The translations under genes and the position numbers were made by a program. Below are positions 55,083 to 64,000 of a stretch of DNA of 64,000 nucleotides, in pieces; position 1 is the stretch's first letter; each line of letters starts with the position of its first letter. The stretch comes from Nothophaeocryptopus gaeumannii (Eukaryota; Ascomycota; Dothideomycetes; Mycosphaerellales; Mycosphaerellaceae): positions 620,001 through 684,000 of the forward strand of contig JASISA010000026.1 in the NCBI GenBank assembly GCA_031771865.1, given 5' to 3'. The notes under the pieces were generated by a model. It was given only the letters and a program-made list of their open reading frames with translations, did no database searches and was not told the DNA's origin.

Positions 55083-55316
55083 TCAATCCCCAGCTTCTCC
55101 AAAGGTAAAGACCATCCCACGATAATACCTCTTTGCAAACCGCTGCCTCCTCTCTTTACATATCTGCAATGGGACTGGAGGTCTATACGTACCAGGGCGA
55201 AGATGAATGCTACTCGGAGGAGAGTCGAAGAGGACGAAATGAAGTATGATGTCGAAGAGTTCTTGTGGAAGAGTGTCTAGCAAGTCGCGGAGATTCGGAG
55301 TCGTGAGTGAATCCAT
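55083..55316 (-). CDS. Short F-box-like (LPQEL) ORF, 77 aa
   Basis: ATG at 55316 gives MDSLTTPNLRDLLDTLPQEL, then FDIILHFVLFDSPPSS, then YRPPVPLQICKERRQRFAKR and YYRGMVFTFGEAGD. It is a clear member of the local LPQEL family, ending shortly after the YYR motif like its neighbours. The frame is open upstream but has no earlier ATG. Confidence 0.5.
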   Translation of the reverse strand: MDSLTTPNLRDLLDTLPQELFDIILHFVLFDSPPSSIHLRPGTYRPPVPLQICKERRQRFAKRYYRGMVFTFGEAGD

Positions 55317-56073
55317 CTCAATCTTCGAGCAAATGGGTGAGATGTAGTCGGCTTGGTGTCGAGAGAGAGACTGCACTTAAGTGAATTCAGTGTATCATAA
55401 TCTCCTCAGGATTAGAGACCAGGCCATTTGGCTGCCACCAAGGTGTTGCAAATCGCGGATCAAGATGTCGAGTTCAGAACCTCTGGAGACGAAAGTCGCA
55501 TCTTGTCCCGATCCTGTCTGAGTCCGTCCGGATCAAATGTTGTTGAGTGCTGACAAAGTCCATGGAAACGGCTTCTGTACACCTCGGTCCATACTGATTC
55601 TACATACAGTAGCCCTGCTCTTTGATAAGCATACCAGTCAACGATGCACCTTCCGCTCGTCCCAGTTCCTAGACTTTTGTCCTCCCAAACCGAATACCAA
55701 ACCCCACCCATCCCAGCCCAAGAATCCGATAAATACGCTGCACCCATTGACATCTATTCCATACCCATACCCGTACCCTCCCATACCACCCGCTGAACGC
55801 TATCAGAGTACAGCAGTAGAAGCAGAATCAACGATACTGTAGCAATGTACACCTTATCCCATCCCGCATCTCACACACGCCCTTGATCTCGGTGGCTCGC
55901 AGTTCGAGCAAAAGCGACGAACTCCAAACGGCCTGATACCCATACAGACCTCGCTGTCGAGATTGCACCGGGAACGCTCTCTTTAAAGCCCACATTTTCC
56001 AGATCCAGATTGATGAAAGAAATTCGCGGAACTCAGACCAGACGCCAGAGGATAGGAGGTCGACATCCATTGC
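55317..56073. other. Intergenic
   Basis: No supported feature. It contains a run of CCCATACCCATACCC-like short tandem phrases at about 55755-55790. Confidence 0.35.
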
Positions 56074-56544
56074 CTAAGAGGAATTACCGCTGCCCGAATT
56101 CTCAAGCTGCATGCGAAACAAGTGTTGTTGTCGTTGGATTTCATACTTTCTCTCTTCAAGACTTTGTTGTTCGCTGGGAGACAACAGCATATATCGTGTG
56201 GTCGGCTCCGCATTCATCCCAGGTTGTCGATTTTCCTGCGAATACGCGTCGATTTGAGTACCAGTCATGTCGGCGTTCACGCCCCGTTCCTGAAGCTGGA
56301 CTGGACCATTTACCGCATTCAAATCAGCAGTAGGTGATTCTTCGCCCCTGCCGCTGGAAGACTGCAATAGCCGGGTCCCAGAACGAGGGGCATTGATTGA
56401 AGCACTTGGGCTTCCTTGACCAATGGGTGCTATGTCTGTACGTGAAGGCGTCGATATGGTCTGCCAAAACGGCCACCCGGCGGCAGACGGCGATCCCAGA
56501 ACCCCGCCCGCACCTCTCCAAGCAGGCGGTGTCCGTGGAGGCCC
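56074..56544 (-). other. In-frame open extension after the stop of the 4E-T-like gene
   Basis: After the UAG at 56545-56547 the same frame stays open for 157 codons to a stop at 56074. It reads GPPRTPPAWRGAGGVLG, then SPSASINAPRSGTRLLQ, then SPSEQQSLEERKYEIQRQQH. The composition (Pro/Gly/Gln-rich, then a coiled helix) matches the upstream protein. It is either a readthrough extension or a C-terminus cut off by a CAG-to-TAG change. Confidence 0.6.
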
Positions 56545-59226
56545 CTAGCGCTGTCTCTGCTGAAGCATGGCTTGGTCAAATGCTTCGAACCCTCTACCGC
56601 GTCCCATAGCCTCAGTCGGACTCCTCATCTGTGCGAATCCAGGTGGCACACCCGGTGGTCCTCCAAAGAATCCTGGTGGCGCATTCGCCGTAGGTGACAC
56701 GATCCCTGCAGGTCCACCAAACCCAGGTGGCTCAGGCCCGCGCTGCTGAATCTGCTGCTGCGGCTGCTGCTGGAAGAGATTTATGTTATTGAAACCAGGA
56801 GGATGACGTTGCATGTGAGGGTTAAATCCGGGCGGAGATGACAGCTGATGCATGTCTGGAGGATACTGGCCTTGTGGGATTTGCATTTGCGGCAAGTTTG
56901 GGTGACCTGACATTCGGCGGGGAGGCTGCATTTGTTGCGGTGGAGCTCCTTCCGCAAATTGGCGTCGCAATTGAGCTTGCTGAGCGGCCTGCTGCTGCTG
57001 TTCGCGCTGTTGCAGCTCACGTTGTTGCATTTCACGCTGTTGCATTTCTCGTTGTTGCATTTCGCGCTGTTGCATTTCCCGTTGCTGCATTTCACGTTGT
57101 TGCAACTCGCGCTGCTGCTGTTGCTGTAAGAATATCGACTCCTGGTCATAGAAACCTGGCGGAGCGCGTTGCGAGGCGCGGCGTTGCGGTTCAGGCATGC
57201 CTGGCATTTCGTGGCGTTGCTCTTGAGGGTAGTTGCGCATCAATTGCTCCTCGAATAGACCTGGTGGCTGTTGCGGCACCCGTGGTCTTGGCGCATGCGG
57301 CGGCTCGGCGGGAGTAGAGCTGTGATGCTGCTGTTGCAACCACCGTTGAAGTTGGGCTTCGTCAATGCCGCCATTGTTGGACAAGGCTTGTTGTGACTGA
57401 GGACGCGAGGTCGGCTCTCCACCCCTCTTGAGCAGGTTGAGAAGGTTCTGACTCTCGTTGCTTGTGGCATGTGGTCTCTGTCTCTGCTGAGCCAGCAGAT
57501 TATGAATGTTGATGTCCGGTGAAGCGGCTCCACGCGAGGGCGGGTCGAACATGGACACTTGATTTCTCCCGGATGCTGGTCGCGGCTGCTGTTCGCGGAA
57601 CGCATTGAATGGGATCTCGACAGGATTTGGGGATGCGACAGACTCTGGCAGCTGTGTTCGTAGAGCTTGCTGCTGCTCACTGCCTTGTCGCTGCTGAGAG
57701 GAAATCGACTGATCTTCGGACGGACCTTTGTTGCTTCCGTCGAACATGCTGTCGCCACCAAAAGGAATGCCACCTTGCTGTGGAGACTGCAGTCGGTCAG
57801 GGCTCTTCTGCTGAAACATGTCAGTGAATCGACTCTTCCTGGGCAAAGTGCCATTCGTTGGCTTTTGTGGCGGAGGAGGCGAGGTAGGCATTGAATCGGA
57901 TGGCGGTGGCGCTGGACGCTCGGCAGACTCAGGAGGCGCCTGTGGTGCCTGGTTGAACTTCATGCCTCCACCGAGCATCTGCAAAACCTTATTGAAGCCC
58001 TCCTGATCTTCAGCAGTTGCCTTTGGCGCGCCGTTCGCAGGCTGCGGACTTGGATGTGCTTGTGCAGGAGCGGGAGCAAGTTCTGGCTCGGCCGGCTTGA
58101 CAAACATCGATGCGAATCTGCTAGCTTTCGGCTTCGCTGCAGACTTCGGACCGGCCGTGGATGTTGCTACTGCGCCGCTCGCGGCGGTTGTAGTCGCACT
58201 ACTCCATCCACCAAGGCCACTGTCAAACCCATCCAATTTGAGAGGCGCTGCTGTAGGCTTCGGTGGCTCAGCAGGAGGAGCGGGCTCTGGCTCAACCACT
58301 TCCATCTTGACTTCCGCATCAGGTTTTGGCTTCTTCATGCTCTCCTTCCATTTCTGAAACTCGTCTTGCGTCCTAGCAGGAGCCATGCCTAAAGATTCAT
58401 CCATGTCTTTTGGTGCCGGGTCGTCCATCCACTCAGGCTCTTTCTCCTCGTCTCGCTGTCGCCTAGCAGCTTCGCGCGCGCGCCAACCGCCAGGAGTGTC
58501 GCCGTTCTGCCGACTCCACCTAGGATCGTGCCTTTCTCCAAAGCCATTGCGGCGATCGTCGTGGTCCTTGTCATGCCTGCCAAATCCTCGCTCGGCGTCC
58601 TCGTGATCTCCACGCTGTCTACGGTCGCGCGCGTTGCTCCAGCTGTCCCTGTTATCCTTGCCTTCCTTCTCGTTCATGCTACGGCGGTTATTCTGGCGGT
58701 CAGAGAAGAAGCGACTGCGTGGGTTTTCGGCGTCGTCGCCTGGCGCTGCATCTTTGTCTTGCAGGTCGGAAAGTCTGGGCACATTTCTAGTGGATGGAAA
58801 CATGGTTCGAGGTGGGCCGAGGGAGATGTCATCTAAAGTACATTAGCCGGTCTCTTGTAGCACCTGTAACAGATACTCACCACCATTCTGTCCACGCAAG
58901 GTGCTACTTCGCGTGCCAAGCGTCGGTCGTCCAGTTGAAAAGCTGCCCATCGGACTGGCCTCTCCGCCCGCACCCGCGCTCGCCAGGCCAGGGCGTGGCT
59001 GACGCTGTTGGCGTCCCGCAGTGGCTCCAGTCGTAGCATCATGGCTCTTAGTGCTCGTTTGCGCCGTCTCACTGTGAGGGATTCTTAGCTTCTCCCTCTT
59101 GCCGTCCGTCTCAAGGTATACGAACTCTATCCATTGCTCTATGGCCGGCAGGTCGTCTGGCTTGGAGACCAAGGGGCTGTTCCTCAAAGCCAGTAGCTGT
59201 TCTGCAGTGTACTGGCGGAAAGCCAT
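56545..59226 (-). CDS. eIF4E-binding protein, 4E-T-like (translation repression / P-body factor)
   Basis: Exons 58881-59226 and 56545-58832 (intron 48 nt, phase 1) give 877 aa. Residues 6-12, YTAEQLL, fit the eIF4E-binding motif YxxxxL-phi and sit at the very N-terminus, as in 4E-T-type proteins. Other landmarks: a charged RD/RE-rich stretch (residues 130-230), the segment SRFASMFVKPAEPE, KVLQMLGGGMKFNQ, RKSRFTDMFQQKSPDR and INIHNLLAQQRQR. A Gln-rich region contains seven QREMQ-type repeats, followed by repeated PPGF motifs. It is almost fully disordered. Such proteins bind the cap-binding factor and link it to mRNA decay or P-bodies. The frame continues past the stop (see the extension). Confidence 0.75.
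57010..57114 (-). repeat. 15-bp coding repeat, seven units (QREMQ/QRELQ)
   Basis: Seven consecutive 15-bp units encode Q-R-E-M/L-Q. Third-position differences between units indicate purifying selection on the peptide or an old array. Likely to vary in copy number between isolates. Confidence 0.9.
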
Positions 59227-60388
59227 TTTCGAGCGCCTTGTGCAAGCAGTCGGTGGCTCTCAGGCTGGGCGGAGGTTGCGCGCTGGAAATGCCGCGGCGC
59301 GCGGGGCGGAGTGCCAAGGTCGTGTGCTCGGTTTGAGTGCGGTAGACGTGATGGAACACGGGAGAATTTTTCGACTCCAGTAGAGTCTCTTTCTCACAGT
59401 GGTGGGCGATGGTGTAGTGTTCAAGGGCGGGTGGTGGATTTGGTCGACAGCACGTGGACTGAGATAGGGCGGTGTTGGCCTGACCGTTGTCGAGAGCGCG
59501 GGCGGCGCGGAGGGACCCACCAAGAACAACGGTGTGTCCAGCGGGGACTGTAATCAAGGGGAGCAGAATAGAGTGGCTGCGATTATTGTGATGGCTGCTG
59601 TTCCGAGAAAAGTGATTTGGTGTGAATGTGTGAGGTTGTAGCTGGGAGATTCCTGAGGTGCGAAGCTACTGAGTGAAGATCCCGAAACCTTGCGAAGACC
59701 CTGATTCAGGTGGATTGACCAATGTTTGAATACAGAAGATTGATGAGGTCCGTTTGTACCCTTGGTCCATGCGCACATGAAGACGAGCATCTGCAAGAAA
59801 GCTACGAAGGGCGCCAAATTGCCATTCCTGCAGTCTGCGATCAAGAGTGCCTAAGCGAGGCTGCGTCGTCATTCAATTTATGCACAGCGGAAGGAGCCGT
59901 GGGACACGTGAGTGAGTGAAGTACATGGTACTGGTACAACTTCACAAGGCCTGAAAGTCAATATCTTCTTGCTTGACTGAGCTATATAGATGCGCCTTCA
60001 GGCTATTCGATCACATAGCTGCTCGAACGCAAGCCACTGCTTTCTTCGTATTCGAACCGATGCTTGCACTTGTCTAGTCGGCTTTGTCCTTGCAGACCAC
60101 AAACCTGTGCCAGATCATAGACTTCACGGGTTGAAGAGCAGGGCCGAGCAGCATAATCGATCGACACTCGAGTGCCGGAAGGCCCTTGAGAGCGAGTCAG
60201 ATCATTCTCAACCCTCCTACAACCTCTCCAATGTGAACGCCCACTGCTCAAGCCTCTAAAAACCTCTCCAAGACCTCCTACTCCTCCCTCTCTTCTCCCT
60301 CGCCTTCCTCCTAACCTGCCTCATCAACGCAGCCGTGTATTCGCCAAGGAATCCACAGACACTATCCAATTCACCGAACGCCTCCTCC
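59227..60388. other. Intergenic, 1.2 kb
   Basis: Promoter side of the 4E-T-like gene. Short ORFs only. Nothing recognised. Confidence 0.4.
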
Positions 60389-60892
60389 TCAACTCATACG
60401 GTCATACCGATCGATCACAATATGATACGCGAGCTCGTCCACCATGAGAGTCCTCAAAGGACATCTCGCTGGTGCATCTTCAAACGCGAATCTTATCGTA
60501 ACTAGCGACGGAACCCTGCCGTCGCAGAGGATGTCAAATAGTACCAGCTTGATTTCATCTTCGAAGCCAGGCATGAGGTATTTGTTTCCGAGACACCAGG
60601 CGTAGACGAGCGTGTCCTCGAACTCGTCATGATACGAGATGTCTTGGCGGGTGTGTAGGGCGTCTTTGAAAATATAGTGGAGTAAGAGGTTCCAGGCGTT
60701 GCGGTCGTCGACCGGGAATTTTAAAATGCCGGGCTGATCTCCACCGAGCTGTTCATTTCTGATGGCGAGGGTGAAGTATTCGGAGGCGCGCTGTAGGGTG
60801 GACTGTTGGACCATGAATGGCTCGTCATCATCGCCGATGAAGAGCCGGATGAGCCTGTCGGCCTTGAGGGTACTATGCCTCGTTTCAGTCAT
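60389..60892 (-). CDS. BTB/POZ-domain protein
   Basis: From ATG 60892, 167 aa. BTB landmarks: RLIRLFIGDDDEPFMVQQST (start of the fold; fungal members often have DLTI..G..F.vHk), LQRASEYFTLAIRNEQL, ILKFPVDDRNAWNLLLHYIF and a downstream helix LVYAWCLGNKYLMPGFEDEI. Fungal BTB-only proteins of this size are abundant and mostly uncharacterised; some serve as cullin-3 adaptors. An upstream exon is possible: the sequence reading GSIFTDEAESIATSFA ends at a GTAAGT donor near 60926 and would splice to the TAG before TLKADRL. The gene start is therefore uncertain. Confidence 0.75.
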   Translation of the reverse strand: MTETRHSTLKADRLIRLFIGDDDEPFMVQQSTLQRASEYFTLAIRNEQLGGDQPGILKFPVDDRNAWNLLLHYIFKDALHTRQDISYHDEFEDTLVYAWCLGNKYLMPGFEDEIKLVLFDILCDGRVPSLVTIRFAFEDAPARCPLRTLMVDELAYHIVIDRYDRMS

Positions 60893-61166
60893 GACCTAAT
60901 CGATTCAATAGATAGAGCAACTTACTTTGCAAACGAGGTCGCTATGGACTCCGCTTCGTCGGTGAAGATGCTTCCTTGAGGAGTGCATGCTTCGTGAAGC
61001 TAGTCCATTCTTGCCATGGCTCGGTTCCGTGTAGTCTTGCGAAGATGCTCAGCGCTGCTGTGAGATTTGCAATGGCAAACATAGGTGTGTAGTGGCTCCC
61101 CGTGCGTGCGACACCTCCAGCTAACATATGCTTGCATCATGCATGTCTTGTTATGCGAAAATAGTC
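60893..61166. other. Intergenic, possible upstream BTB exon
   Basis: Contains the candidate exon described for the BTB gene and a minus-strand ORF 60942-61127 (MFAIANLTAALSIFARLHG) of unclear status. Confidence 0.3.
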
Positions 61167-62885
61167 TCACAGCTTCGAAGTCCTTGTGCTAGTTGAAACA
61201 GCGGGTTCATCTCTGTCGTTAAGACACAGTATCCGCCTCATGATGTTTTGCAACTGTCTCGCCAACACAGGCACGAACGTGATCTTCGCATCCTGTACGC
61301 TTCGTCGAGACCAGGCAACGAAGCCATCCGGCCTGATAAGAACACATCCCGTTTGGCCGATGTCGTACTTGTTGTAGAAAGCTTCGTTGTCCTTCGTGAG
61401 CTGATGAGCTGTAATTTCTGGCAGATCTCGGTCCTTCTTCGATATGTCTTGCGTCGCTTTTGTCCATGAAGAGCCCTGATATCCAGCTACCAGCACGAAT
61501 GACGAGCCTAACAATTCTGCCATTGGGATCTGCCTTTCCCCAGAGGTGGTGGTCTTCACCAGAACATGATGCGCCAGACTCCCCGGACTCGCCTTCGCGA
61601 CTCTCGGATCCTCATTAACACTGCCCAATCTACTGGTCATCAAAGCCCGTGAATGATACTTGTACCCAAGCTCCAGATGCGGTTCAGGCACCTCCTCTTC
61701 CAACTCCATGTCGTCCGTCCTCAAATCCGGCGCAGTGCGTACAATATACCTCTCAAAAACCTGATCGATAGTCTTCTTCACCACCGGATATCGTTCGTCA
61801 TGATATGTCTGTGTGACCAGTTCGTCGCCAGCTTTGCCTTGCAGCACGAGAGCAAGTTTCCAGGCGAGATTGTGGGCGTCTTGGGCACCTGTGTTTCCGC
61901 CGAAGCCGCCGTTGGGGACGTTATTGTGGGCCGAGTCGCCAGCAAGTAGAATACGTCCGATGTTGAATTGCTCTGCGACATCACATCGAGCTTCCCAAGG
62001 CGCGAGCGCTGTGATTTCGAATGGAACGTGTGCTCCAATTGCTGACAGAAGCATCTCACCGGCCTTCTCCGTTGTGATGTCCACAGAAGGATGTCGACTT
62101 TCTTCTGTCCCTTTCTTTCCGAAATTGTTGACAACCAGAAAACCCTCCTGGCCTGTCTTATTCATCCGGAAGAACCCACGCAGATCTTCGTTGTTGACGT
62201 ACATCACGCCATTGTACTTTCCCTCCACGAAACTCCTTAAATCCGCCTTGAAATATATCGTCAATGAGTGACTCAACAACCCATGTCCCAGCATTTCAAT
62301 CCCTAATTTCCTTCTCACGAAACTCTTGCTCCCATCACAAGCAACCATATACTTCGCTCTCACCACCTCCACCTCTCCACTCTTCACGTCTCTCACCAAC
62401 GCTCTCACTCCTTCCGAATCTTGTTCGAAATCCACAAGCTCCCGCCCAAACTCCACCTTCGCCCCCCTCGCCTTCGCCCTCTCCCTAAGCACCGGCTCAA
62501 AGCTCTGCTGCGTCAAAAACAAACGTCCCACCGTACTTATCCCCTCCAGTCCCTGACTCACATCTTTCATCCAATGCCCTAGTACCTTTCCCGCAAGACT
62601 CTCAATCGCATATAACCCCGCTTTCTCGTCATACTGCTCCAGACTCTTCTCCCGCATAGCATCGTAGAGGCCTAATTCGCGATAGATCTGAAGCGTGCGA
62701 GGGTGGAAAAGAGCTGCGCGCGGGTGGATTGCAGTTCCGTGGTGCTTTTCGATCGTGAGGCACCCGTGAAGGGAGTGGTGCGGGAGGAGGGTGGAGAGGG
62801 TGAGGCCGATTAGGGAGGAGCCGATGATGAGGACGGGGACGTTTTGGGTGGGCATGTCTGCCGAGATCGTGTTCAGAGTGGCCAT
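61167..62885 (-). CDS. FAD-dependent monooxygenase (PheA/TfdB, aromatic hydroxylase type)
   Basis: Intronless, 572 aa, ATG at 62885. It has the FAD-binding N-terminus VPVLIIGSSLIGLTLSTLL (GxxxxG, with Ser replacing the second Gly of the usual GxGxxG), the DG motif MVACDGSKSFVRRKLGI, and the GD motif GRILLAGDSAHNNVPNGG followed by NTGAQDAHNLAWKLA. A C-terminal thioredoxin-like region (SFVLVAGYQGSSW, VLIRPDGFVAWSRR) is typical of phenol-hydroxylase-like members. It uses NAD(P)H and O2 to hydroxylate aromatic or polyketide substrates. No neighbouring biosynthetic genes are seen, so the substrate is unknown. Length is standard for the family. Confidence 0.9.
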   Translation of the reverse strand: MATLNTISADMPTQNVPVLIIGSSLIGLTLSTLLPHHSLHGCLTIEKHHGTAIHPRAALFHPRTLQIYRELGLYDAMREKSLEQYDEKAGLYAIESLAGKVLGHWMKDVSQGLEGISTVGRLFLTQQSFEPVLRERAKARGAKVEFGRELVDFEQDSEGVRALVRDVKSGEVEVVRAKYMVACDGSKSFVRRKLGIEMLGHGLLSHSLTIYFKADLRSFVEGKYNGVMYVNNEDLRGFFRMNKTGQEGFLVVNNFGKKGTEESRHPSVDITTEKAGEMLLSAIGAHVPFEITALAPWEARCDVAEQFNIGRILLAGDSAHNNVPNGGFGGNTGAQDAHNLAWKLALVLQGKAGDELVTQTYHDERYPVVKKTIDQVFERYIVRTAPDLRTDDMELEEEVPEPHLELGYKYHSRALMTSRLGSVNEDPRVAKASPGSLAHHVLVKTTTSGERQIPMAELLGSSFVLVAGYQGSSWTKATQDISKKDRDLPEITAHQLTKDNEAFYNKYDIGQTGCVLIRPDGFVAWSRRSVQDAKITFVPVLARQLQNIMRRILCLNDRDEPAVSTSTRTSKL

Positions 62886-63554
62886 GGCCGCCGCTGTCTT
62901 GTTAAATTGCGGCTTTTCGGTGTTGTTTGTGACGAAGATCCGCGTATTGAATGGTGTAGGCGTCCGATATATGCGCTCCTGGGTGTTAGGTTCGTCTGCG
63001 AGTCAATGAGGTGTACCGGTAGATTGAGATTAGTAGACTCTGAGTCGCGGTGTAAGAGGGAATAGGGACCGCAGCAACCGCTCTTCCCACTCCTCATGGC
63101 AATAATCATGCCGTGTTCCAAGACGACCTACTCTGCTTTGTTATACATGCCGCTTAATGATCCACAGGTGCGAGGATCATGCAGTGGATAGTGTACCGCA
63201 TCTCCTCGTCCGGAAGGATGACCAGCCGATCGACATTGGCGATAGAGCTTTATGACTTTACCATGGAAACTATGCGGGTAGTGTGGCCGTAGAGCGCTGT
63301 ACTGAAAGCTTACTGTATACAGTGTGGCGCCATGTGCAAGGAGACGTAAGAGAAGAGGGCGCGTTGGGAGGAAGAGAGGTCGGCGTTTATTCGGGACAGA
63401 AATATACGGCGGGCATTATGGACGCGTTGAGACGTAACTTGGTGTACTTCCAGGCTTCTCTGCTCTCACTCTCCTTCCTCCACACATCATACATCTCAGA
63501 TATCATCGACAACATGCCGCAAACACACATCTTTTGAACGTTCCAGTCCGCTCT
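62886..63554. other. Intergenic
   Basis: Promoter side of the monooxygenase gene and 3' region of the last gene. Nothing recognised. Confidence 0.4.
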
Positions 63555-64000
63555 TTACACCCCATTTGTGCCGACGTTAATCTCGAACGGCTTCGCACCA
63601 TCCGGCATACTGCAGTCGCCGCTCGCATGCTGCTGGCCTGCAACCTCCCTGGGATTGATCGTGCATGAGTACTGGCTGCTGGTCTTATTTGTCACATGCT
63701 GGTAGCCATATACGCTGGTATTCGCTATTAGCAGCTTGCCATGCTGTTGAGAATCCGCTAGGTCCGAATGGAGGCTCGAAAGACTCACCTCTTGCCATTG
63801 CCAAGATCCTCCTTAATCCCAATACTGAAGTTGCCAATTGAGAAGTATTGGTAAAGCTTCAGCTGGAAAACGCTATCGCCATCATATACACCTTCCTCGC
63901 TGTTGCAGTCGATCCACTCTCCAGTCGGCACGTTCAACGACCATGGGACGATTGTCCCGCAGCTCCCGCAATTATCTCCCCAGAACTTCCAGCAGAACGC
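63555..64000 (-). CDS. 3' part of an unknown Cys-containing, probably secreted protein (runs off window)
   Basis: The exon from the window edge to 63789 reads AFCWKFWGDNCGSCGTIVPW, then EWIDCNSEEGVYDGDSVFQL, then SIGIKEDLGNGKR. It ends at a GTGAGT donor. A 74-nt intron (63715-63788) leads to VYGYQHVTNKTSSQYSCTIN, PREVAGQQHASGDCSMPDG and the C-terminus. About five cysteines and the Trp/Gly-rich style suggest a small secreted protein. The N-terminus and any signal peptide lie beyond 64000. Family not recognised. Confidence 0.6.

Overview
The window is filamentous ascomycete (Pezizomycotina) nuclear DNA. The evidence is short GT-AG introns of about 48-60 nt with CTRAC-type branch sites, a pyrABCN/URA2-type fused pyrimidine gene, a HET-domain gene, secreted GH47 and GH43 enzymes, a Tad1-like LINE, and a tract with CpA-to-TpA (RIP-type) mutation. 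A set of short F-box-like LPQEL reading frames makes me favour a Dothideomycete of the Mycosphaerella group, but that placement is inference. No tRNA, rRNA, CRISPR array or bacterial feature was recognised.

Layout. 1-3690 is a frame-broken LINE on the minus strand, running off the left edge. 3690-5580 is a RIP-destroyed repeat. 5.8-16.3 kb holds, all on the minus strand, a DAL5-like MFS transporter, the five-exon CPSase/ATCase gene (with two micro-exons and no dihydroorotase-like domain) and a truncated second MFS gene. 17-22.7 kb, plus strand, holds an SVF1 homologue, a divergent histone H4 variant, a degenerate J-domain protein and an F-box-like protein. 22.7-34 kb is gene-poor, with two disordered proteins. 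34.4-38.4 kb, minus strand, holds a HET-domain membrane protein and a GH47 mannosidase.

The most notable feature is a U2 snRNA gene at about 39290-39579 on the minus strand. It is interrupted by a 58-nt spliceosomal intron immediately before the branch-site recognition sequence GUAGUA. A second, 57-nt candidate intron lies in the 3' domain. Removing the first restores a canonical U2 sequence exactly.

40-56 kb is a mosaic of decayed genes and small ORFs: an aldehyde dehydrogenase relic, a membrane-anchored aspartic protease with a stop and a frameshift, a broken unknown gene, and four more F-box-like short ORFs. Intact genes among them are an endo-arabinanase (GH43), a 70-aa three-exon gene and a fungal_trans regulator. 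56-64 kb, minus strand, holds an eIF4E-binding (4E-T-like) protein whose frame continues 157 codons past a UAG, a BTB protein, an FAD monooxygenase and an incomplete Cys-containing gene at the right edge.

Functional links are few. The genes are mostly independent housekeeping or secreted functions, and the interest lies in gene structure (introns in U2, micro-exons, GC-AG introns), domain loss (pyrABCN) and chromatin (H4 variant). Coordinates of spliced genes were derived by hand from frame continuity and splice signals.
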